Of a DNA stretch of 64,000 bases, positions 1 through 8,828 are shown in pieces (position 1 is the stretch's first letter; every line of letters starts with the position of its first letter). Below the pieces are notes generated by a model. That model saw only the letters and a list, made by a program, of their open reading frames with translations. It ran no database searches and was not told the DNA's origin. Source of the stretch: Tateyamaria sp. Alg231-49 (GTDB taxonomy: Bacteria > Pseudomonadota > Alphaproteobacteria > Rhodobacterales > Rhodobacteraceae). A program made the position numbers and the translations under genes. The stretch spans positions 225,552 to 289,551 of the forward strand of contig NZ_FRFA01000001.1 of assembly GCF_900143535.1 (NCBI RefSeq), written 5' to 3'.

Positions 1-1
1 C

Positions 2-27
2 TGTACAACCATGAACAGCCGTGAACA
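2..27. repeat. Three phased TGWACA hexamers at the window edge
   Basis: TGTACA at 2-7, TGAACA at 12-17 and TGAACA at 22-27 recur with an exact 10-base period, about one helical turn. Such phasing can mark a protein-binding array, but the window starts here, so the full extent and the neighbouring gene are unknown. The rest of 28-267 shows no convincing gene. Confidence 0.35.
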
Positions 28-267
28 AATTAGATGTCTTCGTAGTAGACGGTCAGCAGAAAGCGGTGCGGGGTCATTTCGGTCCTTCTTGGGCGGTTGG
101 CATGGCGCCCTGCGATGGTGTTGCAACGCCAAAACCATCCATAAAAGGCATCAGTCTGTTTCGAAACCCATTTTCCGCGGACTTCTTAATCGCCCCACCA
201 CAGCGGATTAACAGGTTTGTCATTGTGTTAACGGGCTAAGCGCATGGATTAGACATGGCAACAGGCA

Positions 268-705
268 TCACTCTCGATACAAACTGTGGCACGCTTTGCA
301 AGACTGGCCGAGAGGGCGCATACCCGCACGCACATCCTCCAAAGTGCTGATCTTTTCCGACCATTCGTTCGCGAACGCCTCTAAATCCTGTGCCTTAGCC
401 GTGAAATCGTCGAAGTTTTCCCAGATGGCGGGCAAAGCCTCTGACTTCGGATCGGTCTCTTGCGCGGTGAACAGATCGACTGACTCGGCTGAGTGGCGGG
501 CGATTGCACGTGCGGCCATCTTTGCCGATGCGGCATCAAAGGCAACCTGCCCTTTGGCCATCGTGCCCAGCACCTCTACATTGTCGGAAATAGCGCTCAT
601 CCCATTCATGCGGGCCATCACGGCAGGGTTCTTTACCCCAGTGTGGGCCAGTGCCGCAGTGGCACCGAGGGCCAAAGTGGCTGCCATAAAATATCTGAAT
701 TCCAA
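268..705 (-). CDS. Cytochrome c' family protein (periplasmic)
   Basis: This 145-residue precursor has an N-terminal signal peptide (basic residue, then an alanine/leucine-rich core ending ALA near residue 20). Its only haem motif, CKACH, lies at residues 136-140, close to the C-terminus. That layout is typical of the four-helix cytochrome c' family, which binds haem covalently in the periplasm and often traps nitric oxide. The start is probably TTG at 705, because an AGGAGA ribosome site sits just upstream. An in-frame ATG at 687 would be too far from it and would drop the basic n-region. It follows the class I cytochrome gene by 33 bases and probably shares its transcript. The fold assignment is firm; the ligand and electron partner are not known from sequence. 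Confidence 0.85.
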   Translation of the reverse strand: MEFRYFMAATLALGATAALAHTGVKNPAVMARMNGMSAISDNVEVLGTMAKGQVAFDAASAKMAARAIARHSAESVDLFTAQETDPKSEALPAIWENFDDFTAKAQDLEAFANEWSEKISTLEDVRAGMRPLGQSCKACHSLYRE

Positions 706-738
706 TTGTCTCTCCTTTTCGCAAAGCGCGTCCTACAA

Positions 739-1158
739 TCAGTTGATCCCGTTGGCGCGCTGAACCTCGCGGATGTAAGCAACAAGCATCTCTACATCCG
801 CCCGTGTCAATCCTGGGACCGGGGGCATATCACCGAAGGGCCAATGGTGCCCGCGAACGCCTATCGATACGGCACGCTGAAACGCTTCGTCTCCGTGATG
901 CGAGGGCTCATAGATTTTGTGGATAAGCGGTGGCGCAACTCCGGCCTGACCGGCTCCATCGTTGCCATGACAAACAATACATTTGGCCTCGAATGTGGCT
1001 TTGCCCATCTTTGCTCGATCCGACAGCTCATCCGGCAAAACAACCGCTGCAAGGGCTGTATTTTCCGAAGGCGAAGACATGTCCACCTCTGCGGGCCACA
1101 TGAGATATCCGGCTATCAAAACCGCAATCACCGAAACCCCGATTGCCCAAACCTTCAT
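739..1158 (-). CDS. Class I c-type cytochrome
   Basis: A 139-residue protein with an N-terminal membrane anchor or signal segment (residues 4-21). The CIVCH haem-binding motif is at 60-64, and the likely axial methionine is near residue 111 in an FGDMPP context, as in class I monohaem cytochromes. It should carry electrons in or at the periplasmic face of the membrane. I chose ATG at 1158 because GGGAGG lies five bases upstream; the GTG at 1161 is an alternative. It is the first gene of a two-gene unit with the cytochrome c' gene downstream. The pairing suggests that one delivers electrons to the other, but that is inference. Confidence 0.85.
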   Translation of the reverse strand: MKVWAIGVSVIAVLIAGYLMWPAEVDMSSPSENTALAAVVLPDELSDRAKMGKATFEAKCIVCHGNDGAGQAGVAPPLIHKIYEPSHHGDEAFQRAVSIGVRGHHWPFGDMPPVPGLTRADVEMLVAYIREVQRANGIN

Positions 1159-1250
1159 CACAACCTCCCGACCTCAGACTTTGGTACGGGTTCCGCCAAC
1201 TGGAAGGTCAAGATGAATATCGAAGGTGCGCTAACAGTTTGAACGATTTG

Positions 1251-1874
1251 TCACGTCAGCGTGCCAATCCGCGCTGCCAATCGCAATGCGTGACTTGGAT
1301 CATCGGCGGCACCCGGCATCACCGGATCATAGGCCGCCTGGATCAACGCGGCGATGTCCGGGCGCAGTACTGTCGTCTCGCCCGCAACAGCCAACGGAGA
1401 GCGGTCGCGAAAGGCAAGGTCGGACCACAAAAGCATGGATTGAACAACCTGGCTGAGCGCGAGCGTTTCAGCAGGGACAGTGCGCAGGTGTGTATCCATC
1501 CGAAGGAATACAAAGCGGGCCTTGATGGCGCCGGTATCGTCAAAGCGGAACGTGCGGTATTGGTTGGCGTCCAATTCTTTGAGCCGGGCAACGAGGGGCC
1601 CAAGATCAGGTAACAAACGGTCCATGTTCGGAACATCCGGCAACTCATCCCACTCTTTGAAAAAGAACCAGATGAAGTTTGATCCCAACTCGGGATCGGT
1701 TTCACTAATCGAGGTGCCGGCAAGTTGGTTCACCGCCTCGATCGCGCCCTTGATGACGCCCAGCGTCTCGTCCTCGACCCCGAATACCACAGGCGCCAGC
1801 GGTCGGCCCCAGCGGGCAAAGGCATAATCTCCACTCTCGCGCACAAACAGGGCTTCGATCTCTTCAGCGGTCAT
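1251..1874 (-). CDS. Conserved hypothetical protein downstream of ruvB
   Basis: A 207-residue soluble protein without signal peptide or membrane segment, rich in acidic residues and tryptophan/phenylalanine in its first half (for example an FIWFFFKEWDE stretch near residue 67). I do not recognise a family. It begins 12 bases after ruvB, so it is very likely cotranscribed with ruvC-ruvA-ruvB, but nothing in the sequence ties it to recombination. An ATG start fits a weak GAGG site. Many roseobacters have ybgC and tol genes after ruvB; these are absent here. Confidence 0.7.
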   Translation of the reverse strand: MTAEEIEALFVRESGDYAFARWGRPLAPVVFGVEDETLGVIKGAIEAVNQLAGTSISETDPELGSNFIWFFFKEWDELPDVPNMDRLLPDLGPLVARLKELDANQYRTFRFDDTGAIKARFVFLRMDTHLRTVPAETLALSQVVQSMLLWSDLAFRDRSPLAVAGETTVLRPDIAALIQAAYDPVMPGAADDPSHALRLAARIGTLT

Positions 1875-1886
1875 GTATTGCAGGCC

Positions 1887-2921
1887 TCAGTCAAACAAAT
1901 CTCGGTCAGATTTCGGGGCGTCCAGCCCCAAATGCCGCCATGCACGCGCCGCCAACATCCGGCCACGGGGCGTGCGCTGGATCAAACCCTGTTGCAAAAG
2001 GTAGGGCTCGATCACCTCTTCAAGGGCATCGCGGCTTTCACTGAGCGCCGCACTCAGTGTTTCAATGCCCACAGGTCCGCCACCATAGTGTTCCGCCATG
2101 AGCGACAAGTACCGGCGGTCAGCGCCGTCCAATCCCAGATGATCAACACCAAGACGGGTCAGAGCAGCATCCGCCAACTCTTGGGTCACGCGCCCGTCCC
2201 CTTCCACCACTGCAAAGTCCACAACCCTGCGCAGCAAACGGCCCGCAATGCGGGGTGTCCCACGGGCGCGTCGTGCGATTTCGCGCGCACCACCTTCCTC
2301 TGCAGGCGCGCCCAGCTTGCGCGCGTTGCGCTCTACAATCGTGAACAGTTCGTCCTCGGTGTAAAACTGTAGCCGCGTAGGAATGCCAAAGCGATCGCGC
2401 AGCGGCGTGGTCAACAGGCCCATCCGCGTCGTCGCCCCAACCAGCGTAAAAGGCTGGAGTTCGATGCGCACAGTACGTGCGGCGGGCCCTTCGCCAATCA
2501 CAAGGTCCAGTTCGAAATCTTCGAGCGCAGGATACAGTACTTCTTCGACTGCCGGGTTGAGGCGATGGATTTCGTCGATAAACAGCACATCGCGCGCCTC
2601 AAGATTGGTAAGGATCGCGGCCAAGTCGCCTGCTCGGGCCAGCACAGGGCCGGACGTCATGCGAAAGTTCACCCCCAACTCGCGCGCCATGATTTGGGCA
2701 AGCGTGGTTTTACCCAAACCGGGAGGGCCGTGAAACAGGGTGTGATCCATCGCCTCGCCCCGCTGGCGCGCGGACTGGATAAAGACACGCAAGTTGGCAC
2801 GTGCTTCTGCCTGTCCGACAAAATCGTCGAGCATTTGCGGGCGCAGCGCGCGATCGAACGCTGTGGCGTCGTCTTCGGGCAAAGGAGCAGCGCGCAAGGT
2901 AGGATCAGATTCGTCGGTCAT
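1887..2921 (-). CDS. ruvB: Holliday junction branch migration ATPase RuvB
   Basis: This 344-residue AAA+ ATPase is the motor of the RuvAB complex, which drives branch migration of Holliday junctions during recombinational repair. The Walker A motif GPPGLGKT is at residues 65-72 and the Walker B DEIH at 116-119. The C-terminal winged-helix region ends with the usual RTPRGR motif. Length matches the family. It follows ruvA by three bases in a ruvC-ruvA-ruvB operon; a purine-rich GTAGGGG lies before the ATG. Confidence 0.98.
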   Translation of the reverse strand: MTDESDPTLRAAPLPEDDATAFDRALRPQMLDDFVGQAEARANLRVFIQSARQRGEAMDHTLFHGPPGLGKTTLAQIMARELGVNFRMTSGPVLARAGDLAAILTNLEARDVLFIDEIHRLNPAVEEVLYPALEDFELDLVIGEGPAARTVRIELQPFTLVGATTRMGLLTTPLRDRFGIPTRLQFYTEDELFTIVERNARKLGAPAEEGGAREIARRARGTPRIAGRLLRRVVDFAVVEGDGRVTQELADAALTRLGVDHLGLDGADRRYLSLMAEHYGGGPVGIETLSAALSESRDALEEVIEPYLLQQGLIQRTPRGRMLAARAWRHLGLDAPKSDRDLFD

Positions 2922-2924
2922 CCC

Positions 2925-3587
2925 CTACCCCTTCGGTGCCAGCAGCTTGAGTGCTGCGCGGATCAGCGCTGGCGTATCCGCCTCCGGAGTTTCGCCGGCA
3001 GCTTGCGCGACCGCAGCGGCGGCGTCCGAGGGGCTGTAGCCGAGATTGCCAAGAGCGGACAACGCGTCGGCTTGGGCAGAAGACGGTGGCGCAGAGACAG
3101 GCATCGGTTCAATCACGTCCACTTCTGACGCTCTTGCAGGCACCTCTCCGCTCGCTTGGGCCACAGTGCCTCCCATCGCCATGACACCGGGAGCCTTGTC
3201 CTTGAGATCCAGCACGATGCGCTGCGCGATTTTCGGGCCAATGCCCTTGGCAGCCTTGACCGCGTTCCAATCACCAAGCGCAATGGCCCGGCTGACCCCA
3301 TCCGGACCAAGCGTTCCGAGGATCGCAAGCGATGCCTTGGCCCCGACACCCTGCACCGACATCAAAAGGCGGTGCCATTCTTTTTCCACAAGCGTGGGAA
3401 AGCCGAACAGCTGCATCAGATCTTCGCGCACCACCAAATCCGTAAACAGCGCGCACGCCTGCCCTGCCCCGGGCAGCGTCGCCAATGTACGGTCCGAACA
3501 ATAGACGAGGTAACCCACCCCGCCGACGTCCAGCAGGATGTGATCACCCGCCCGATAGTCAATCCGCCCTGTCAACTTGCCAATCAT
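2925..3587 (-). CDS. ruvA: Holliday junction DNA-binding protein RuvA
   Basis: RuvA (220 residues) binds four-way junctions as a tetramer and loads RuvB. The N-terminal OB fold begins MIGKLTGRI. Tandem helix-hairpin-helix elements ([13 protein letters not shown] and [11 protein letters not shown]) are visible near residues 79 and 114. After a low-complexity acidic/alanine linker the C-terminal RuvB-binding domain follows ([13 protein letters not shown]). Its start overlaps the ruvC stop by four bases (ATGA), giving tight translational coupling. The linker is somewhat longer than in E. coli. Confidence 0.97.
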   Translation of the reverse strand: MIGKLTGRIDYRAGDHILLDVGGVGYLVYCSDRTLATLPGAGQACALFTDLVVREDLMQLFGFPTLVEKEWHRLLMSVQGVGAKASLAILGTLGPDGVSRAIALGDWNAVKAAKGIGPKIAQRIVLDLKDKAPGVMAMGGTVAQASGEVPARASEVDVIEPMPVSAPPSSAQADALSALGNLGYSPSDAAAAVAQAAGETPEADTPALIRAALKLLAPKG

Positions 3588-4096
3588 GCGCGCGCCCTTG
3601 CGACAGCCGCCGCCAAACCGCTGTTGGCGCTCGCCCCGCCGTGATGCGCATGGCAGATCGCTATCGCCAAAGCGTCCGCCGCATCAGGCCCTGCGATCTG
3701 AACCCCCGGCAACTGTACGCGGACCATGTGGGCCACCTGCCCCTTGTCCGCATGACCCACCCCGACGACAGTCTTTTTAACCGAGTTGGGGGCATATTCT
3801 CCAACGCTGAGTCCAGCACGGGCCGGAGCAAGCATCGCGATCCCACGCGCCTGACCCAGTTTCAGAGTCCCCGCACCGTCTTTGTTAACGAACGTCTGTT
3901 CAACGGCAGCAGTGTCAGGCAGATGCGTGGCAATCACTTTGGTGAGCTGATCAAACAAGGAAAGCAGGCGCAGCGACAAATCATCCCCGCTTGAGTTACA
4001 AACACCGTTGGCCACATGGCGCAATCTGGGGCCGTCAGCCTCAATGATTCCCCAGCCCATATGCCGCAAGCCCGGATCAATCCCCAAAATTCGCAT
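3584..4096 (-). CDS. ruvC: Crossover junction endodeoxyribonuclease RuvC
   Basis: RuvC is the resolvase that nicks Holliday junctions symmetrically. The 170-residue product starts MRILGIDPG. It carries the four acidic metal ligands at D7, E66, D138 and D141, the same spacing as E. coli RuvC. The frame stays open upstream to 4378, but the family N-terminus fixes the start at 4096. It is the first gene of the ruvC-ruvA-ruvB-unknown operon, and the promoter must lie in 4097-4440. Confidence 0.97.
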   Translation of the reverse strand: MRILGIDPGLRHMGWGIIEADGPRLRHVANGVCNSSGDDLSLRLLSLFDQLTKVIATHLPDTAAVEQTFVNKDGAGTLKLGQARGIAMLAPARAGLSVGEYAPNSVKKTVVGVGHADKGQVAHMVRVQLPGVQIAGPDAADALAIAICHAHHGGASANSGLAAAVARARA

Positions 4097-4321
4097 GATG
4101 TACCGCCCGTTTCTGCACGCCTTACGGCTTTTTCTCAGGGTTAGCACGAAAGGCGAACATGCGCCAAGGGTTAACAGCCAGCATCTGAATGCGACATCCC
4201 AATGTTCTGGTCGCGACAGACCGGGCAAAAGAGGGACAAATACGCCATCAAACGGTCGAAAATCGACACGCCCACCGTTAAGATTTTCCCTTATTATACG
4301 GTGCGTTAGCATTGATTTCTG

Positions 4322-4342
4322 GCTATGCAATTTCTGCATAGC
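4322..4342. promoter_or_regulatory. Perfect inverted repeat, possible operator
   Basis: GCTATGCA and TGCATAGC are separated by five bases. It lies 20 bases upstream of the putative promoter of the DUF1127 gene, where an activator could bind. No T-run follows, so it is not a terminator. Confidence 0.35.
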
Positions 4343-4360
4343 ACATATGACTTTAACGTC

Positions 4361-4389
4361 CTTGTCCAAAGTTCTCACACTGCCTAAAT
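4361..4389 (+). promoter_or_regulatory. Possible RpoH-type promoter of the DUF1127 gene
   Basis: CTTGTCC at 4361-4367 and CCTAAAT at 4383-4389, 15 bases apart, resemble the sigma-32 class pattern (CTTG element and CCNNAT-like -10). Family knowledge: DUF1127 genes in Rhodobacter are stress-induced by alternative sigma factors. This is a visual match only. Confidence 0.3.
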
Positions 4390-4441
4390 GCGCAGCACAA
4401 GGCCGAATGGTTCGGCTCAGACAAACATAAAGGACTGCAAA

Positions 4442-4651
4442 ATGGCATCATTCGACACCACCCGCCCCGTTTATGGCACTGCCCCAGCTGCAGGCCACGT
4501 CAAAGGGTTTGTTTCCAACCTGATTGCACAAGTGATCTCATGGAACGACGCGCGCGTCACACGCAAAGCGCTGAACACTTTGACGGACCGTGAACTGGAA
4601 GATATCGGCCTCGTTCGTGGCGATATCGACGATGTGGCAAACGGCCACTAA
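4442..4651 (+). CDS. DUF1127 (YjiS-like) small basic protein
   Basis: A 69-residue protein with the DUF1127 signature in its C-terminal half: [24 protein letters not shown] (residues 38 onward, shown here by its key residues W, R, L, LTDREL, DIG). Proteins of this family in alphaproteobacteria are small RNA-binding or stress-response factors. The ATG at 4442 has AAAGGA eight bases upstream. The frame extends to 4388 but the extension has no ribosome site. It is a monocistronic unit ended by a clear terminator at 4692-4725. Confidence 0.9.
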   Translation: MASFDTTRPVYGTAPAAGHVKGFVSNLIAQVISWNDARVTRKALNTLTDRELEDIGLVRGDIDDVANGH

Positions 4652-4691
4652 ACCTAATGCAAAATGCGATGCATGCTCTTAAATGGGCAAA

Positions 4692-4725
4692 AGCCGCGAG
4701 ACCCGAACTGGGCTCGCGGCTTTCT
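4692..4725 (+). terminator. Rho-independent terminator of the DUF1127 gene
   Basis: AGCCGCGAG and CTCGCGGCT form a nine-pair stem with a 12-base loop, followed by TTCTTATTT. Confidence 0.9.
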
Positions 4726-4761
4726 TATTTGAGGCGTTATCATTTCACTTACTAAAAAGTA

Positions 4762-5109
4762 TTATTCAACAAAGGGTTCGATAAATCCTGCAAGATACGA
4801 CGTGGCGGGATCGATTTGCATCAACCACGCCCCGCCCTGTTCGAACGCACCGCCTTGTTTAAGCTTGGCCACACGCTCGTTGTAGGTAATCTCACTCAAA
4901 GATGAGACCATAATCGCCTTGAACACAAAAAACCCGAGCACTAGGGCGAGCAGCCCTTTGATCGGAAATCCACGGCGCAATGCACGGTTTGGTCTGACAA
5001 CAATCAGCCCGTCCTGACGCATTACGGTGGTGAACCCTCGGGACATGGCCTGATGTTTGCGGCCTAGCACCGAGAGGCGCTTGTTAAAATCAGCTTGCGA
5101 ATCTCGCAT
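4762..5109 (-). CDS. Hypothetical single-pass membrane protein
   Basis: A 115-residue protein (from ATG at 5109; a GTG at 5127 would add six residues). A basic N-terminal half (RKHQAMSRGF, RPNRALRRGFP) is followed by one hydrophobic segment near residues 50-66 (GLLALVLGFFVFKAIMV) and a C-terminal soluble tail. The positive-inside rule places the N-terminus in the cytoplasm. It is the last gene after MFS-MATE-prmA on the same strand, 95 bases after prmA. I recognise no named family. Confidence 0.65.
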   Translation of the reverse strand: MRDSQADFNKRLSVLGRKHQAMSRGFTTVMRQDGLIVVRPNRALRRGFPIKGLLALVLGFFVFKAIMVSSLSEITYNERVAKLKQGGAFEQGGAWLMQIDPATSYLAGFIEPFVE

Positions 5110-5221
5110 GACAGCCTCGGTAAACACTCAAAACGGCCCCCACCGTCGAAGTGTCTAAACTGCATCTGAATTGTGGCAAAATCTGGGCAAACGTCGCAAA
5201 TACCCTGAAAACAGGGGGGAA

Positions 5222-6088
5222 TTATGGCTTTTTTTGCAATGTCAAAGTTGTCCAATCACCAATAACGTCACGATGAACAACACTGTTTCCGCACTGCGTG
5301 TAAACTTCAACCACAGCGTTTGCCTGCTCATTCAAGATCCCAGACAGAATCGCGTACCCGCCTTTATCGAGTCGCGCTGACAAGTCTGGGGCCAGCGCGA
5401 TCAGCGGTCCTTTGAGGATATTGGCGAAAATCAGGTCGAAAGGCCCGGCAAGACCTGCGTGATCGAATCCCGCCGCCTCCAATACCGTGACACGGTCGGA
5501 CATGGTGTTGGCCGCCAGATTGGCCTCAGCCACTTCGACCGCTTGGGCATCAATGTCACTGGCCAAAACGGGTGCGGGCCAGATCGCTGCGGCCCCCATC
5601 GCCAACACCGCAGTGCCGCAGCCTATGTCGACGGCGCGCTGCGCGACAAAATCGGTATCGGCCAAACGATCCAAGGCGCGCAAACAGCCCAGCGTCGTGC
5701 CGTGATGCCCGGTGCCAAAGGCCATCGCCGCCTCGATCAGCAAAGGGTATTTGTCGTCAGGCACTTTGTCGGCATCATGGCTGCCGTAGACGAAAAACCG
5801 CCCTGCCTCGACCGGGGCCAATTCGCGGCGCACGTGGGCGACCCAGTCCGTTTCGGGCAGCTGAGACACCTGAAAGGGTTTGGCCCCAAATGCAGTGGCC
5901 AGCAGCATCAACGCAGTGTCATCCGGGGCTTCTGTGAAATAGGCGCCCACTTCCCAAAGACCTGATCCATCCTCGACCTCAAACACGCCAACGCCTGTCG
6001 GTGTCTCGTCCAGTTCTTCGAGCGCTGCGCCCAGCCGTTCGGCGTCGGGCTTGCCCATGAGTGTCGTGAGGGCGGTCCATGTGGGCAT
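5222..6088 (-). CDS. prmA: Ribosomal protein L11 methyltransferase PrmA
   Basis: PrmA trimethylates lysines and the N-terminus of ribosomal protein L11, using S-adenosylmethionine. The 288 residues show the family's AFGTGHHGTT motif at 123-132, the SAM-binding DIGCGTAVLA at 154-163 and the substrate-site FANI at 221-224. The N-terminal L11-recognition domain is present. Its ATG overlaps the MATE stop codon (TGATG), so translation is coupled to the transporter gene upstream. Confidence 0.95.
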   Translation of the reverse strand: MPTWTALTTLMGKPDAERLGAALEELDETPTGVGVFEVEDGSGLWEVGAYFTEAPDDTALMLLATAFGAKPFQVSQLPETDWVAHVRRELAPVEAGRFFVYGSHDADKVPDDKYPLLIEAAMAFGTGHHGTTLGCLRALDRLADTDFVAQRAVDIGCGTAVLAMGAAAIWPAPVLASDIDAQAVEVAEANLAANTMSDRVTVLEAAGFDHAGLAGPFDLIFANILKGPLIALAPDLSARLDKGGYAILSGILNEQANAVVEVYTQCGNSVVHRDVIGDWTTLTLQKKP

Positions 6089-7473
6089 CAGCGTCTCCGA
6101 TATCTGTCAGCGTTGGGCCACGGGCGCGGCGGTGGAGGAGAGACATCCGTCTCTGGCCCGAGGCTCGCCACATACCGCCAGCCCCACAATGCCGCAAGTG
6201 CGCCCATGAGTGCCCCTGCTGCAGCTTGCCCGTATATAACGCCCGTCGCGCCAAAACTGGCCGCCAGAAACGCTGCCAACGGCCAGCTCAGAACCCCATC
6301 CTTGATCCAGCCCAGTAGGGTCGACCGCCCGGGCTTGCCCAGATTGTTAAAGGCCGCAGTCGACACAAACATGCCTCCCAGAAAAATGAAGGCACCCGAG
6401 CCCACGACGGTAAACGCACGCAACACTTCCGCCCCTTGCCCGGTCAAGGCAAAGGCGTCGATCACAAGCGGTGTGGAGGCCCAAAGCACCCCCCATGTGA
6501 CAACCGTGTAGATCGCGCAAAAAATCAGAGCGTCGCGGTAGGTCGTGCGCAGTCTGTCATACTGCCCGGCCCCAAGGTTCTGCCCAAAGATCCCACCTAT
6601 CGCCCCCGAAAGCGCAAAGACACCCCCAAAGGCAAGCACGGTCAGTCGCCCCACCACCGCCCAGGCGGCCACGGCGTCATCGCCAAAAGGGGCCATCACG
6701 ATGGTCAGAAAATAGTTGCCCGCAGGGGTCGCCATTTGCGTGGCAATCCCCGGGACGGCCACGGCCATATAGGGACGAAAGGTTTCGACGACACCCGCCC
6801 AGTCGGGCCGCGCGATCAGATCGTGCTGATAGGCCGCAAAGAAAAGCGCAAGCCCCATCAAAGAGAACCGGAACAGAACAAGCCCGAGCGCCGCGCCGTC
6901 GAGCCCCATTTCCCAATAGATGATAAAGATCGGGTCCAGCACCATCAGCACAGCGCCCGAACAGAGGGTAACGTACATCGCCTTGGCCCCGAGCCCTTCG
7001 GCCCGCAACGTGCCAGACGCGGCAAATGCGACAGCCATGGGCACAAGTGACGGCACGGTATGCAGCAGATACCGCGCCGACAAAGCGGCCGTTTCGCCTC
7101 TCGCCCCTGCCAACGCCACAAGGTCGTGGCGCAATAGGACAACGATCAGGGCCACGAGACCTTGAATTGTGCATGAAATAGCAATGGTCGCACCAGCTTG
7201 GCGGCGGGCGGCGGCGCGATCCCCTTCCCCGATCCGGCGCGACACAAGCGCCGTCGCTGCAATCATGAGCCCTACGCCAGAAGACACCGAAAAGAACTGG
7301 ATCGCGTAGGCAAATCCGATGGCGGCCACCAGTTGCGGTTGGCCCAATTGCGAAATCCAAAGCAGGTTCGCCGCATCCACCAGAAAGACAAAGGTAATTC
7401 CGAACGCACCCGTGGCCGTCATCCGCACCACATGACCCATCGTAGAACCCGTCAGAAAACGCCCAGCGGACAT
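6088..7473 (-). CDS. MATE family efflux transporter
   Basis: A 461-residue integral membrane protein with about twelve hydrophobic helices in two similar halves, and MATE-typical segments (for example GVGLMIAATALVSRRIGEGD in the first half, and GQNLGAGQYDRLRTTYRDAL in the second, each containing a G-x-G or G-A-G turn followed by charged residues). MATE proteins export cationic drugs or metabolites in exchange for sodium or protons. It lies between an MFS transporter (one-base gap) and prmA (one-base overlap). The substrate cannot be inferred. Confidence 0.88.
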   Translation of the reverse strand: MSAGRFLTGSTMGHVVRMTATGAFGITFVFLVDAANLLWISQLGQPQLVAAIGFAYAIQFFSVSSGVGLMIAATALVSRRIGEGDRAAARRQAGATIAISCTIQGLVALIVVLLRHDLVALAGARGETAALSARYLLHTVPSLVPMAVAFAASGTLRAEGLGAKAMYVTLCSGAVLMVLDPIFIIYWEMGLDGAALGLVLFRFSLMGLALFFAAYQHDLIARPDWAGVVETFRPYMAVAVPGIATQMATPAGNYFLTIVMAPFGDDAVAAWAVVGRLTVLAFGGVFALSGAIGGIFGQNLGAGQYDRLRTTYRDALIFCAIYTVVTWGVLWASTPLVIDAFALTGQGAEVLRAFTVVGSGAFIFLGGMFVSTAAFNNLGKPGRSTLLGWIKDGVLSWPLAAFLAASFGATGVIYGQAAAGALMGALAALWGWRYVASLGPETDVSPPPPRPWPNADRYRRR

Positions 7474-7474
7474 T

Positions 7475-8707
7475 CTATTCGGCCGGGGATGGCAAAGGTG
7501 TGGCCAAACGGGTCTCGTATCCCGGCTCAGGATGACGTGGGATCAGAAGGGCAAGGCAAAGCGAAGTCGCAGCCATACCTGCCGCCAGAAAAAACACAGC
7601 CCCCGGAGAGACAAGCCAGAGCAGGCCCAGCGGCAAGGGCAGCGTGACGGCCGCGATATGGTTGATGGTGAAGGCGACCGCAGCCGTCGGAGCGATGTCC
7701 TGCGGGTCCGCAATCTTTTGGAAATAGGTTTTCAATGCCAGTGCCAGACCGAAAAAGATGTGATCCACCACATAGAGCGTGGCCGCCACAATCAGCCCCC
7801 AACCTAGAAAATACACACCGCCATAGGCGAGAAATACGAGGACGAGCCCGGTGTATTCAAAGATGAGGGCTTTGTGCTCTCCGTACCGGGCCACAATGCG
7901 GCCCAAGAGGGGAGCGACCAGAATGTTGACCACAAGGTTGATTAGATAGAGCGCAGTGAGTTCATGTACCTCAAACCCGAACTTTTCGACCATCATAAAG
8001 CCTGCAAAGACCATAAAAATCTGGCGCCGCGCACCGGACATGAACTGCAACGCATAATAGAGCCAGTAGCGGCGTCGCAGCACAAATGTCTTGAGTTGGG
8101 GATGGGGTGCCTCGAACTGGGGGTAAGCGATCATGGCAAAGATGGCGATCGCTGCCGTAATGCCCCCGCCAACCATGTAAACTGTATTATAGGTCAGCCC
8201 CAGAGGTTCCCACAGGATCATGATGACGAAGTAAACAAGGAACGTGGCGACCGACCCTGCTGCCAGCAGCCATCCAAGCATTTGTGGAGCTTCAGCCTTT
8301 GTCAGCCATTGCAGTTGCAGCGACTGGTTGACTGTCTCGTAATAGTGAAAGCCGACCGAACTGATGAAGGTCAGGACCAGGATGCCGGTCAGCTCCGGGA
8401 ACTGGGCTGTCACAGCAGTGGCAAGGCCTAGCATGACAAGGGAAATCAACCCAAGCACCTGCTCGCGCATGAACATGATCAAGACGATCACGCCGACAGC
8501 CAAAAAACCTGGGATCTCCCGGATTGCATGCAACAATCCGATGTCGCGCCCATCAAAATTCGCCGCTTCGACCACGAAATTGTTCAGCAAGGCCAGCCAA
8601 ACGGAAAACCCGATTGGCATGGCAAAGGCCATCAAAAACAACAGCGCCTTGGGGCGACGCCATTTCGGCAGATCACCGGTCTCGGCAAGGGGGACATAAC
8701 GGGTCAT
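7475..8707 (-). CDS. MFS transporter of unknown substrate
   Basis: A 410-residue protein with about twelve membrane helices, starting MTRYVPLAE. After a basic PKWRRPK segment the first helix begins near residue 22. Large aromatic-rich helices and a cytoplasmic loop in the middle (YPQFEAPHPQLKTFVLRRRYW region) fit a major facilitator protein, though no diagnostic substrate motif is visible. The frame is open to 8830, but that extension would overlap the divergent alkyltransferase start and lacks a membrane or motif match, so the ATG at 8707 is preferred. It heads an MFS-MATE-prmA-unknown operon. Confidence 0.75.
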   Translation of the reverse strand: MTRYVPLAETGDLPKWRRPKALLFLMAFAMPIGFSVWLALLNNFVVEAANFDGRDIGLLHAIREIPGFLAVGVIVLIMFMREQVLGLISLVMLGLATAVTAQFPELTGILVLTFISSVGFHYYETVNQSLQLQWLTKAEAPQMLGWLLAAGSVATFLVYFVIMILWEPLGLTYNTVYMVGGGITAAIAIFAMIAYPQFEAPHPQLKTFVLRRRYWLYYALQFMSGARRQIFMVFAGFMMVEKFGFEVHELTALYLINLVVNILVAPLLGRIVARYGEHKALIFEYTGLVLVFLAYGGVYFLGWGLIVAATLYVVDHIFFGLALALKTYFQKIADPQDIAPTAAVAFTINHIAAVTLPLPLGLLWLVSPGAVFFLAAGMAATSLCLALLIPRHPEPGYETRLATPLPSPAE

Positions 8708-8828
8708 GCGATTTGCTTTACGCCCTTTGTTGTGTTCTGGCGAGTGACCAAAACGCACATTAGGCGCCATCTTCGTGCACAGATCGATGGCGCAGCTTTC
8801 GGGTTGCGCGACCGGCGTGGTCTGCGCC

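Larger units (their letters stand above)
4097..4441. other. Divergent intergenic region between ruvC and the DUF1127 gene
   Basis: These 345 bases contain no supported gene. They hold the upstream regions of both divergent genes, a perfect inverted repeat (4322-4342) and a possible heat-shock-type promoter (4361-4389), listed separately. Confidence 0.6.

Noticed and set aside
4097-4378. N-terminal extension of RuvC by 94 residues
   Set aside because: The conserved RuvC start MRILGIDPG begins at 4096, and the residue numbering of the catalytic acids matches only that start.
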